From Chlamydiota bacterium (lineage in GTDB: Bacteria; Chlamydiota; Chlamydiia; Chlamydiales; SM23-39), in the NCBI GenBank assembly GCA_027451585.1, contig DAIDIZ010000073.1, forward strand, positions 1-41,236: DNA of 41,236 nt, in the 5' to 3' direction. Every line of letters starts with the position of its first letter. Positions within the stretch are counted from its first letter, which is position 1. A program made the position numbers and the translations under genes. The notes under the pieces are model-generated. The model saw nothing but the letters and a program-made list of their open reading frames with translations, had not been told where the DNA came from and searched no databases. Positions 8,308 through 15,991 of this stretch are shown here, piece after piece.

Positions 8308-9135
8308 ATGATTTTTGCATCGGAGTGGTTTTCTGTGAATTTTCTCGCGCAAAAGTTTTACGGGGTGGGAGGCGATTTTGGCATCCAAGAGGTAGTGATC
8401 CTCAATGAGTCCCCTCATCTCAAATGGGAAACATTGTCAGAGAAAGTGCCAGAGCTTCCAAGGGGGTGGTTTGAACTGTCGAGAGTTCTCCCCGAAGAAA
8501 GAATCGAGTTTGTGACTGATGCATGGTTAGCTCGCCTACCCTTTCATCCTAAAGTATACCCCTCCTTCCTTCATTTTTTTTCTCAGATTGTCGACATTTC
8601 CGTTGTTGTGTTCAAAAGAGAGTTGGAATATCAAGTGGAGATGGTCTATAGCCTGAAAGAAGATCGATCCTTTTTTCGAGGATTACCTCCCGCTACAGAA
8701 GAAGATATCCGGTGTTTTAAGCAAGAAGTAAGTCAAAGTCTTCCAAGCGACTATCTCTCCTTTCTGCGGCTTCACAATGGATTTGGTAAACTCTCTGAAA
8801 TGGGGTTGTTGTCAATTGAGGAAATCCCCTTTGCAAAAGAAGAGGTGGCCGATATTTTGCTTAGTCGCAAGAAAGAAATTTCCATTGAAGGGAAGGAAAT
8901 CGATCCTGACACCCTCATCCCTTTTTATGAAGAATTTGGGATGAATTCCTTCCAATGTTTTTTCTCGGAGTGGTATCCGACTTGGGAAATGGGCAATGTC
9001 TACCTTTCTGGCCTGAACGAAACGATCTCTAATGTGATGAGACGGAATCGATGGATGGAAGAAAAAGCTTTCCCGAGTTTTTTAGAATGGCTTGCCGTAT
9101 ATATTGAAGGAATGAACAATTCCGATTTGGATTAG
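8308..9135 (+). CDS. SMI1/KNR4 (SUKH)-like protein upstream of hprK
   Basis: The protein is about 275 residues. The region 'LPPATEEDIRCFKQEVSQ' with 'LPSDYLSFLRLHNGFGKLSE' around residues 130-165 matches the opening of the SMI1/KNR4 (SUKH) fold, whose members include immunity proteins and regulatory adaptors. Later segments 'FQCFFSEWYPTWEMGNVYLS' and 'FPSFLEWLAVYIEG' fit the end of that fold. The first ~120 residues are not recognised. There are no signal peptide or membrane helices. The start is uncertain: ATG 8308 is used here, but a TTG at 8284 follows GAAGAGA and would add eight residues. The stop is two bases before hprK, so it is probably the first gene of the hprK-ptsH-ptsI operon. No toxin gene is next to it, which argues for a regulatory or housekeeping role over immunity. 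Confidence 0.65.
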   Translation: MIFASEWFSVNFLAQKFYGVGGDFGIQEVVILNESPHLKWETLSEKVPELPRGWFELSRVLPEERIEFVTDAWLARLPFHPKVYPSFLHFFSQIVDISVVVFKRELEYQVEMVYSLKEDRSFFRGLPPATEEDIRCFKQEVSQSLPSDYLSFLRLHNGFGKLSEMGLLSIEEIPFAKEEVADILLSRKKEISIEGKEIDPDTLIPFYEEFGMNSFQCFFSEWYPTWEMGNVYLSGLNETISNVMRRNRWMEEKAFPSFLEWLAVYIEGMNNSDLD

Positions 9136-9137
9136 CG

Positions 9138-10097
9138 ATGTACTTAGTCAGGGATTTTTACGAGCAGCATGGGAAGTATTTAGGCCTTTCTCTTTTCGCT
9201 GGGAAAGGGGGGCTCTCTCGTCGTATTCATCGCGCAGAGGTTCATCGTCCTGGTTTAAGTTTAACAGGGTATCTCAAAGGGTTTGTTTTTTCTCGTATTT
9301 TAGTCATTGGAAAGCAAGAAGTTGAGTATTTGAAAGAACTCAGTTCTGATGTGCGGAGCGAGAGATTGCGGTTGATTCTTACAGCGGCCACCCCTGCAGT
9401 GATCATCGCAAGAGGATTTCGTCCGCCTAAAGAACTCACTGCCATTTGTGAAGAGAAAAAAATTCCGCTGTTCCAGGCGAAATTGACCGCGACGAATTTA
9501 CTTGGGAAGATCAATTTTCTTCTTTTTGAGGAATTTTCTCCGAATGTCACCTTGCACGGATCTTTAGTCGAAGTGTTTGGAATAGGGCTTCTCATCCAAG
9601 GGGAGTCCTCTGTGGGGAAAAGTGAAGCTGCATTAGGGCTTATTGAGCGAGGACATCGATTGATTTCAGATGATGTGGTTCGGGTGAAGAAGAAAGAGGG
9701 TTCTTATTTAAGTGGATCTGGGCCAGAACTGACTCGTCACTTGATGGAGATTCGAGGGATTGGGATCATCAATGTAGCTCATCTCTACGGGGCGGTTTGC
9801 GTTCGTCCTGATAAAGGAATCGATGTGATCGTGAAATTAGAACCTTGGGACGATGACCATTTTTACGATAGAGTGGGATTGGATGAGAAATTCATCGATG
9901 TGCTTGGGATTCCCGTTCCTTACCATATTTTGCCAGTGAAACCGGGACGTGATGTGGTGTTGCTTTTAGAGACCATCGCTTTGAATCACCGGTTAAAGGA
10001 CATGGGGTATAATTCAGCAAAAGAGTTTAACATTAAGCTTCTCGAAACGATCCAAAGAAAAGAAAAAAAGAGGGGAGTGCATGAAAATCACCTCTAA
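9138..10097 (+). CDS. hprK: HPr kinase/phosphorylase
   Basis: This bifunctional enzyme phosphorylates and dephosphorylates the regulatory serine of HPr, linking metabolite state to gene or enzyme control. The protein has 319 residues. The N-terminal half resembles the MurE/F-like HprK N-domain. The catalytic half has P-loop 'IQGESSVGKSEAALGLIERG' with GESSVGKS near 154-161, 'HRLISDDVVRVKK', and the HprK signature 'LMEIRGIGIINVAHLYGA'. The C-terminal 'PVKPGRDVVLLLETIALNHR' also fits the family. It sits directly upstream of ptsH, overlapping by 17 bases. The serine target is present in that HPr, so the pair is self-consistent. Confidence 0.96.
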   Translation: MYLVRDFYEQHGKYLGLSLFAGKGGLSRRIHRAEVHRPGLSLTGYLKGFVFSRILVIGKQEVEYLKELSSDVRSERLRLILTAATPAVIIARGFRPPKELTAICEEKKIPLFQAKLTATNLLGKINFLLFEEFSPNVTLHGSLVEVFGIGLLIQGESSVGKSEAALGLIERGHRLISDDVVRVKKKEGSYLSGSGPELTRHLMEIRGIGIINVAHLYGAVCVRPDKGIDVIVKLEPWDDDHFYDRVGLDEKFIDVLGIPVPYHILPVKPGRDVVLLLETIALNHRLKDMGYNSAKEFNIKLLETIQRKEKKRGVHENHL

Positions 10098-10362
10098 AGT
10101 AAAAGTCAAAAATCCCTTGGGATTGCACACACGTCCTGCTGCAACCATTGTCAAATTGCTCCAGCCGAGAAAATCCTCTGTTTTTTTTGTCTACAAAAAT
10201 GAGACAGTGAATGCGCGGAGCATTATGAGTCTTCTTATGTTAGCAGCTCAGAGAAACACCCAAATCGAGATCATTGTCGAAGGAGAAGACGCTGAAGTAA
10301 CGATGGCCCAATTGATCCATGCCTTTGAAACGGAGTTTGGAGAAACCCATGGGACCCGATGA
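10081..10362 (+). CDS. ptsH: Phosphocarrier protein HPr
   Basis: HPr accepts phosphate from enzyme I on a histidine and is modified on a serine by HprK. The protein has 93 residues. The active-site histidine is H16 in 'NPLGLHTRPAATIVKLL', and the regulatory serine is S47 in 'NARSIMSLLMLAA'. The start ATG 10081 is preceded by GGGGAG and overlaps hprK. The 3' end overlaps ptsI by 14 bases. The tight overlaps imply translational coupling across the three genes. Confidence 0.96.
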   Translation: MKITSKVKVKNPLGLHTRPAATIVKLLQPRKSSVFFVYKNETVNARSIMSLLMLAAQRNTQIEIIVEGEDAEVTMAQLIHAFETEFGETHGTR

Positions 10363-12100
10363 AGAAGTGATCATCCGAGGTATTCCGATCAGCAAAGGGA
10401 TTGGAATTGGGTACCCCCTTTTTTTTTCTGGGACGGAAGAGGAATGGACAAGGGAGATTCTCCCTCAAAAAGAGATTGAACAAGAGATCTCTCGTTTTCA
10501 AGAAGCTTTAGAAAAGAGCCGAGAAGAACTAGAACACCTGCAACAAATTTCTCTTGTCCAAAGCTCTCCTGAAGTGAAAGCGATTTTGGGGGCACATCTT
10601 GAAATGATGAAAGACCCTCTGATCACCCATGATATTGAGCAAAAGATCCGAGAAACACATCAAAATACCGAATCGATCTTTCACGATCTCATTGAGGAGT
10701 TCAAGAAGAGGTTTAGTTCCTTAAAGGACCCCTATTTTCAAGAGAGAATTCGGGATATCATCGATATTTCTCGTCGAATTTTGACCCACCTGCGCCCCGC
10801 TCAACGGATGAAAATGACCGAGGTGCCGCAAAACACAATTATTCTTGCTCATGATTTAGTCCCGTCAGAAACTGTTGAAGCCAACGCCTCGTTTGTGAGC
10901 GCCTTTGTGACGGCGGCAGGTGGCGTCACCTCTCACGCGGCGATCATCGCCCGAGCTAAAGGGATTCCCTATGTTGCCAATATTGATCTCAAACGATTTA
11001 AATATACCCTTCCTCAATCACTGATTGTTGATGGAGCTCAAGGACTTGTGATCATCAACCCCTCTCGCTCCACACTCAAGAAATACCGAGAACTCCAAGA
11101 TCTATTCCAAATCCAAGATGATTTATTTGAGAAAGAAAAAAAACTGAGCGCAGAGACGAGTGACGGGCATCCTGTTCGTATTTTTGCTAATCTCGAAAAT
11201 CCCAAAGAGGTCGATTCTATTTTGCAAAACGGGGCTTCTGGAATAGGTTTATTTCGTTCTGAATATCTTTGTTTAGCCAAAAAAGTATTTCCTTCTGAAG
11301 AAGAGCAATTTCAGATTTACAAAAAAATGGCCAAAGCTCTGAAGGGGAATCCCCTCGTCATTCGGATTTTTGATTTGGGAGGCGATAAGAAAATGGATGT
11401 GACTCCAGATAGCGCAGAAGCTGTCTATTTTGCGAGCATTGGGTCTGAGCTCAATCCCGCTCTTGGCTGTCGGGCGATTCGCTTTTTGATGCGTTTCCCT
11501 CAGATTTTAGAGTCGCAGCTCAGAGCCATCCTCAGGGCGAGTGCATTTGGGCAGATCCATCTTTTGATCCCGATGGTCTCTGATCTTTCCGAACTCCGGT
11601 TTGTTCGAAGCGAAATCGAACGTATCCGCCCTCTTTTGCAACAAGAGGGAAGAGCCGTTGCAGAAAATATCCCCGTTGGGTGCATGATCGAAGTCCCCTC
11701 GGCTGCTCTCATGAGTGATTTGATTGCACAAGAAGCCGATTTTCTATCGATTGGGACTAACGACTTAGTGCAATACGTTTTAGCGGCCGATCGATCCAAT
11801 CCGAATACTTCGGACCTCTATTTTTCAAGCCATCCGAGCGTATTGCGGTTGATTCGCCTTGTTGTTTCTCACGCCTATGCAGCACAAAAACCAGTCATTG
11901 TGTGTGGGGAAATTGCTGCAGATCCGCTGATGATTCCCGTTCTTCTCGGGTTTGGTATTTCCGATTTTTCCGTTGCGGCTCGTCATATTCCTTTAGCGAA
12001 ACACACCGTACGCAAGTGGAGCCTTGCCGATTCGTGTAAGCTAGCTGAAGGAGCTCTCAACCAACCTTCATCAGCCGAACTCAAGCAATATTTATCGTGA
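10349..12100 (+). CDS. ptsI: PTS enzyme I (phosphoenolpyruvate-protein phosphotransferase)
   Basis: Enzyme I transfers phosphate from phosphoenolpyruvate to HPr in the cytoplasm. The protein has 583 residues from ATG 10349, which has GGAG six bases upstream; the longer frame only reads back into ptsH. The N-terminal HPr-binding helical region is followed by the swivelling domain with phosphorylated His near residue 196 in 'GGVTSHAAIIARAKGIPYV'. The PEP barrel has 'GIGLFRSEYL', 'IGTNDLVQYVLAADRSNP' and the catalytic Cys near residue 519 in 'IVCGEIAADP'. All key residues are present. An AT-rich hairpin with a T-run follows the stop. No EII component is seen in the window. Confidence 0.96.
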   Translation: MGPDEEVIIRGIPISKGIGIGYPLFFSGTEEEWTREILPQKEIEQEISRFQEALEKSREELEHLQQISLVQSSPEVKAILGAHLEMMKDPLITHDIEQKIRETHQNTESIFHDLIEEFKKRFSSLKDPYFQERIRDIIDISRRILTHLRPAQRMKMTEVPQNTIILAHDLVPSETVEANASFVSAFVTAAGGVTSHAAIIARAKGIPYVANIDLKRFKYTLPQSLIVDGAQGLVIINPSRSTLKKYRELQDLFQIQDDLFEKEKKLSAETSDGHPVRIFANLENPKEVDSILQNGASGIGLFRSEYLCLAKKVFPSEEEQFQIYKKMAKALKGNPLVIRIFDLGGDKKMDVTPDSAEAVYFASIGSELNPALGCRAIRFLMRFPQILESQLRAILRASAFGQIHLLIPMVSDLSELRFVRSEIERIRPLLQQEGRAVAENIPVGCMIEVPSAALMSDLIAQEADFLSIGTNDLVQYVLAADRSNPNTSDLYFSSHPSVLRLIRLVVSHAYAAQKPVIVCGEIAADPLMIPVLLGFGISDFSVAARHIPLAKHTVRKWSLADSCKLAEGALNQPSSAELKQYLS

Positions 12101-12112
12101 AATGAATCTGTG

Positions 12113-12135
12113 ATTGACTTTTGTCAATTTTTTTT
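12113..12135 (+). terminator. Probable intrinsic terminator after ptsI
   Basis: ATTGAC-TTTT-GTCAAT is followed by a run of eight T. The stem is short and AT-rich, so termination may be partial. TTGACT here could instead act as a -35 box for the next gene, with a poor -10 (TTAGCA) 17 bases on. A very similar hairpin follows the first beta-propeller gene. Confidence 0.5.
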
Positions 12136-12167
12136 CTTAGCATTTCTGCCTTCCTAATGGAGTTGTT

Positions 12168-13742
12168 GTGAAAAGTCTTCTGCCTCCTTTGTTCTGTTGG
12201 TTCCTTGTTTTCTTCCCTCATTTTTTTCTTTTGGCCCAGGTGGCGCAAAGCCTGAATGCGTTTGTGGTGAATAATGCTACCCCTGGAGTTGTATTTGTAT
12301 TGAATATACTCCCAGAATTGAATATGACAGTTACAGCGACCTCTGGTTCGGGGACAGGGGGTGGGGTTAATCTCGCAGCGACTATTTCGGTCCCTAATTC
12401 GGACGTCCCCAGTGGAGTTGCTGTTACGCCGAATGGACAGTACGCCTATGTGATCACCAGTAATACCCCCTATCGGATCTACCAGATTAATGCGCAGAAT
12501 TATGCAGTGACGCAAGTGTCACTAGGAAGTTTTAGTGCTCTCGCAAATCCTCCGGTTGGGATTGTTGCGAGTCCCGATAGCCAACACATGTACATCTCAG
12601 ATCTGAATGGTCTTGTGACCGAAATTACCGTTTCGTCCAATACCTTCACCACCCAAATCGCAACAGGAATCTCTCACACCAACTCTATCTGCTGTAATAG
12701 TTCTTATGTTTTTTTATCTTCAATTGATACAGGAGGTGGATCGAAGTGGCGACTTAGTCAGTTCCCCCGCTCACCTTTATCGCCATCTGGCTATACCGGT
12801 GATATAGGCGCTTTTACGGGTGTGGGTAATATCGGGCAAATCGCTATTGGTCCTGGTACTAATTTTCTCTATTACTTAACAGCGCAGTATTTAAGTGGAA
12901 TACAGAGTATTTTCCAAGTCGACGTGAGCGGTCCCATTCCGGTCACTATCCCAATAACTAATAGTACTATAAACACATCAGTACTCGGCTCTGGTAGTGG
13001 AGGATGGCAGATTGCATTTGCCGGAAGTAACGCTTATGTCACTTCCAATAACAACACCAGCATTGGTTATTTCCCTTTTCCCGTGTCAGCGTCTACTAGT
13101 CTTACTTTAGTTCCTCTGGTTTCAGGTCTCTCTAATCCGAGCCCACCTGTGGCGATTGCTGCGGATTCGAGTGGAAAATTGCTTTACGTTACATTCACTT
13201 CGAGTAATCAGCTCAATATTATCAACGCGGAGAGTGTCTCTGAAGTAGGGAAAACCTTCCTTACATCTTCGATTACTGGCCAAACCCTTACCTCAGCCAG
13301 TCCCAGTTCCCTCATTGCGATCGCCCCTACCCCAATTTCCAAGATCCAGTCAGCAACTCAGTTAGGTCTCCCGGGCATCACAGGAAAGATCACCAGTTCA
13401 GTCTCTCCAGGAGGAACAATTGCGGCTACTGTGACCAATAATACAGGAAGTACCGTCTACATCACCCTCGCGACTTATACCGTGGGGAGCTCTTTGGGGT
13501 CAGGCAGTGCTTCGAGCAATTGGCTCAGTACGCAAACATTAAGCACGCCAACGTCTTTTCAGACATTTGCTGTGGCTTCCGGTTTTTCTGGAGCCCTTCC
13601 AGCTGTCACTCTGACTTATCCCGCCTCAGGCGGTTTCCAGCTCGACTTATATCAAGGAACCGATCCTGTCAACTGGGCCGCGGCTCCTGTCAATGGGATT
13701 GTCAATCTCAATTTGCTCGACGCACAGTATAAATATCCTTAG
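12168..13742 (+). CDS. Secreted YVTN-type beta-propeller protein, copy 1
   Basis: The protein has 524 residues. A clear signal peptide (hydrophobic run ending 'FFLLAQVAQS') is followed by repeated blades of YVTN/NHL-like beta-propeller type. Typical blade motifs are 'GVAVTPNGQYAYVITSNTP', 'GIVASPDSQHMYISDLNG', 'QIAIGPGTNFLYYLTA' and 'AIAADSSGKLLYVTFTS'. The last ~135 residues (from 'GLPGITGKITSSVSPGGT') are a separate Ser/Thr/Gly-rich beta domain, almost identical in the next gene. The GTG start at 12168 has GGAG five bases upstream, an arrangement repeated before copy 2. It is predicted to be exported, probably to the periplasm or cell surface; the ligand is unknown. I see no beta-barrel autotransporter end and no catalytic signature. 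Confidence 0.82.
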   Translation: MKSLLPPLFCWFLVFFPHFFLLAQVAQSLNAFVVNNATPGVVFVLNILPELNMTVTATSGSGTGGGVNLAATISVPNSDVPSGVAVTPNGQYAYVITSNTPYRIYQINAQNYAVTQVSLGSFSALANPPVGIVASPDSQHMYISDLNGLVTEITVSSNTFTTQIATGISHTNSICCNSSYVFLSSIDTGGGSKWRLSQFPRSPLSPSGYTGDIGAFTGVGNIGQIAIGPGTNFLYYLTAQYLSGIQSIFQVDVSGPIPVTIPITNSTINTSVLGSGSGGWQIAFAGSNAYVTSNNNTSIGYFPFPVSASTSLTLVPLVSGLSNPSPPVAIAADSSGKLLYVTFTSSNQLNIINAESVSEVGKTFLTSSITGQTLTSASPSSLIAIAPTPISKIQSATQLGLPGITGKITSSVSPGGTIAATVTNNTGSTVYITLATYTVGSSLGSGSASSNWLSTQTLSTPTSFQTFAVASGFSGALPAVTLTYPASGGFQLDLYQGTDPVNWAAAPVNGIVNLNLLDAQYKYP

Positions 13743-13746
13743 CGCG

Positions 13747-13768
13747 AATTGATTTTTTTCAATTTTTT
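13747..13768 (+). terminator. Hairpin with T-run after beta-propeller copy 1
   Basis: AATTGA and TCAATT flank a T6 loop, followed by a run of six T (13763-13768). This resembles the terminator after ptsI, suggesting the flank was duplicated with the gene. TTGATT (13749-13754), 17 bases, then TATACT (13772-13777) would also make a good promoter for copy 2, so the site may do both. Confidence 0.45.
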
Positions 13769-13771
13769 CTT

Positions 13772-14100
13772 TATACTCGTCTGCGTACATTTTTTAAACG
13801 AGCAGATCTGAGGGAGTCGTTCAGTGATTTTATACTGTTTATCAGAAAAAAGTCCTTAAAAAGTCCTTATTGTAGAGCTTCCATATGACGAGGTGTGAGG
13901 TGGACCCAATCGATTGGATCCACCTCATCAAAAGACGCCCGTCAGATAGGGTTCTAAACTAAAGATTATTTTTGATAGATGGGATTGTTATTTTTTTGCG
14001 AGTTAGTGGCTGCGAAGTCCCCGTTAACGAGCAAAAAACAATAAAAGCATGAACGCTCTTTCGGGAGATGGCGGCAAAAAACGTACAAAGTCGAAGTATA
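13772..14100. repeat. Family A palindromic element with a family B element nested in it
   Basis: The left end TATACTCGTCTGCGTACATT is mirrored by the right end, which reads TATACTTCGACTTTGTACGT on the opposite strand; this is an inverted repeat over ~330 bp. The inner flanks also pair: ACGAGCAAAAAACAATAAAA on the right is the complement of a stretch inside the A copy at 34534. A family B palindrome (13871-13955) lies inside. Apart from possible promoter bases at the left edge, no gene is seen in this 386-base gap. Confidence 0.75.
13871..13955. repeat. Family B palindrome, nested copy
   Basis: The outer arms are TGTAGAGCTTCCATATGACG and GCCCGTCAGATAGGGTTCTA. The centre is a near-perfect palindrome with AGGTGGACCCAATC facing GATTGGATCCACCT. 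It matches the B copy at 19628-19729. Confidence 0.75.
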
Positions 14101-14128
14101 GTCTTCATCTTTTTAAAATGGAGTTCTT

Positions 14129-15706
14129 GTGAGTCATCGTCTATCTCAGTTATCCTCTCTGTTCTGGTGGATCTTTGTCTGCTGGCCTTGTTTTTTTCTT
14201 TCAGCCCAAGTGGCTCAAAGTCTGAATGCTTTTGTGGTGAATAATAATGCCTCTGGTGGCGTATCAGTGTTAAATATACTCCCCGAGTTGAACACGACGG
14301 CCACAGCGAGCCCTAACCCAGGGGCAGGGGGAGGGGTCAATCTCGTAGCGAATATTCCACCTTCGGCCTTTACTAGTGACGTCCTAACTGGAGTTGCTGT
14401 TACGCCAAATGGACAGTATGCCTATGTGATCACCTCTACCAGCCCCTATCGAGTCTACCAGATCAATGCGGTGAATTATGCAGTGACCCAAGTCCTTCCG
14501 AACTCTTATACTCTCAACCAACCCGTGGCGATTGTCGCAAGCCTCGATGGCCTATATATTTACCTGTCAGATAATAATGGTGGTGGTACTAGTCAGGCTG
14601 TTATATCCCAGATCACTGTCTCATCCAATATGATCACTGCTCAGCTAATAATGACAAATGTTAATAGTGTCCATAGTATATGCTGCAATAATTCCACTTT
14701 GTTTGTAGCTTCATCTAATGCGGGAAGTGCGATTGTTGCCCAGGTTCCTATTGCTCCTTTTTTAGGGGGATCGTCTGCACCAACAACTTTTACTTTGAAT
14801 GGTGTTTCAAGCCTGTCGTTTATTGGGCAAATTGCTATTGCTCCTAATACAAATTTTCTTTACTACCTGACAGGGAAGCCAGGCCCCTCAAACATTTACG
14901 AAATCGATGTGAGCTCGCCTCTTAGCGGTGGTCAACCGAGTACTCCAATCAGCACGACCTCTCTTGGCTCGAGTGGAGGGTGGCAGATTGCATTTGCAGG
15001 AAGCACTGCCTATGTCACTTCAAACGCGGCTAGCGTTCTCGGTTATTTTTCCGTGCCGAGTGGTTCTCTTAATTTGGTTTCAAATTTTACTGCTCCTGGT
15101 TCAGCAAATAGTGTGGCGATTACTGCAGATCCGAGCGGAAAGTTGCTTTACACTACACTCGATGGGAATGCTCAGCTCAATATCATCAACGTGGGAAGTC
15201 ACTCGCAGGTAGGAACGACTCAGCTAACTTCTGCCATTACCACGCAACCGATCTCCTCGAGCTTTCCTCTTCCCCTTATTGCGATCGCTCCTACCCCAGT
15301 TTCCAAGGTCCAGTCCTCAATTCAAGCAGGTCTGCCAGGCATTACAGGAAAGATCACCAGTTCAGTCTCTCCAGGAGGAACAATTGCGGCTACCGTGACC
15401 AATAATACAGGAAGGACCGTCTACATCACCCTCGCGACTTATACCGTGGGGAGTGCTTTGGGGTCAGGAAGTGCCTCTAACAATTGGCTGGATACGCAAA
15501 CCCTGAGTACGCCAACCTCCTTTCAGACATTTGCTGTGGCTTCCGGTTTTTCCGGAGCGCTTCCTGGTGTCACTCTGACTTATCCAGCCTCAGGCGGTTT
15601 CCAGGTCGATTTATATCAAGGAACAGATGCAATTAACTGGGCTGGGGCTCCTGTCAATGGGATCGTCAATCTCAATTTGCTCGACGCACAGTTTAAATAT
15701 CCTTGA
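14129..15706 (+). CDS. Secreted YVTN-type beta-propeller protein, copy 2
   Basis: This is a 525-residue paralogue of the preceding gene with the same plan: signal peptide ending 'FFLSAQVAQS', propeller blades with 'GVAVTPNGQYAYVITSTSP', 'QIAIAPNTNFLYYLTGKPG' and 'AITADPSGKLLYTTLDG', then the shared C-terminal domain. The GTG start 14129 has ATGGAG upstream, as in copy 1. The N-terminal third and the last ~135 residues are highly similar to copy 1, whereas the middle blades differ, so the ends may be kept alike by recombination. A 330-bp palindromic insertion separates this start from the upstream promoter-like sequence that copy 1 has close by. Function is unknown beyond predicted export and a propeller fold. 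Confidence 0.82.
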   Translation: MSHRLSQLSSLFWWIFVCWPCFFLSAQVAQSLNAFVVNNNASGGVSVLNILPELNTTATASPNPGAGGGVNLVANIPPSAFTSDVLTGVAVTPNGQYAYVITSTSPYRVYQINAVNYAVTQVLPNSYTLNQPVAIVASLDGLYIYLSDNNGGGTSQAVISQITVSSNMITAQLIMTNVNSVHSICCNNSTLFVASSNAGSAIVAQVPIAPFLGGSSAPTTFTLNGVSSLSFIGQIAIAPNTNFLYYLTGKPGPSNIYEIDVSSPLSGGQPSTPISTTSLGSSGGWQIAFAGSTAYVTSNAASVLGYFSVPSGSLNLVSNFTAPGSANSVAITADPSGKLLYTTLDGNAQLNIINVGSHSQVGTTQLTSAITTQPISSSFPLPLIAIAPTPVSKVQSSIQAGLPGITGKITSSVSPGGTIAATVTNNTGRTVYITLATYTVGSALGSGSASNNWLDTQTLSTPTSFQTFAVASGFSGALPGVTLTYPASGGFQVDLYQGTDAINWAGAPVNGIVNLNLLDAQFKYP

Positions 15707-15710
15707 TCAA

Positions 15711-15986
15711 CTAAAACTGTGGGGGAAATGGGCTTTCCTCCCCCACTTTCTTCGTTGCATCTTCGTAAGCAGCGATAATGAGATCTTGGAGGGCTTCTAC
15801 GTCAGACAGACATTCGGGGTTAATCGAAATGTTTTTGAGTTCTTTTTCTCCGTTCAAGATGACTTTGACAAGACCGTTGCCAGCTAGTCCCTCTACTCGT
15901 GTGCTTTGCATAGAATTGCGCATTTGATCGACTTGTTGTTGCATCATCCGCGCTTGCTTTTTCATTTTGGAAAATCCGCTTCCCAT
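15711..15986 (-). CDS. ybaB: YbaB/EbfC nucleoid-associated protein
   Basis: This small dimeric DNA-binding protein of the YbaB/EbfC family is usually encoded next to dnaX. The protein has 91 residues. The helical N-terminus 'MKKQARMMQQQVDQMRNSMQ' is followed by the beta strand 'VEGLAGNGLVKVILNGEKEL' and 'ISINPECLSDVEALQDLIIA', all family-typical. ATG 15986 has AAGGAG eight bases upstream, and the dnaX stop lies inside that ribosome-binding site. The gene's 3' end contains the GC-rich hairpin described at 15719. Confidence 0.93.
   Translation of the reverse strand: MGSGFSKMKKQARMMQQQVDQMRNSMQSTRVEGLAGNGLVKVILNGEKELKNISINPECLSDVEALQDLIIAAYEDATKKVGEESPFPPQF
15719..15746 (+). terminator. GC-rich hairpin between convergent beta-propeller copy 2 and ybaB
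   Basis: GTGGGGGA and TCCCCCAC form an 8-bp stem around a 12-base loop, followed by TTTCTT on the plus strand. It is placed as a terminator for the plus-strand gene, although it lies within the last codons of ybaB. Confidence 0.55.
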
Positions 15987-15991
15987 ATTTT

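Noticed and set aside
8284-9135. Toxin-immunity pair centred on the SUKH-like gene
   Set aside because: The adjacent genes are ndh and hprK; no toxin-like reading frame is next to it.
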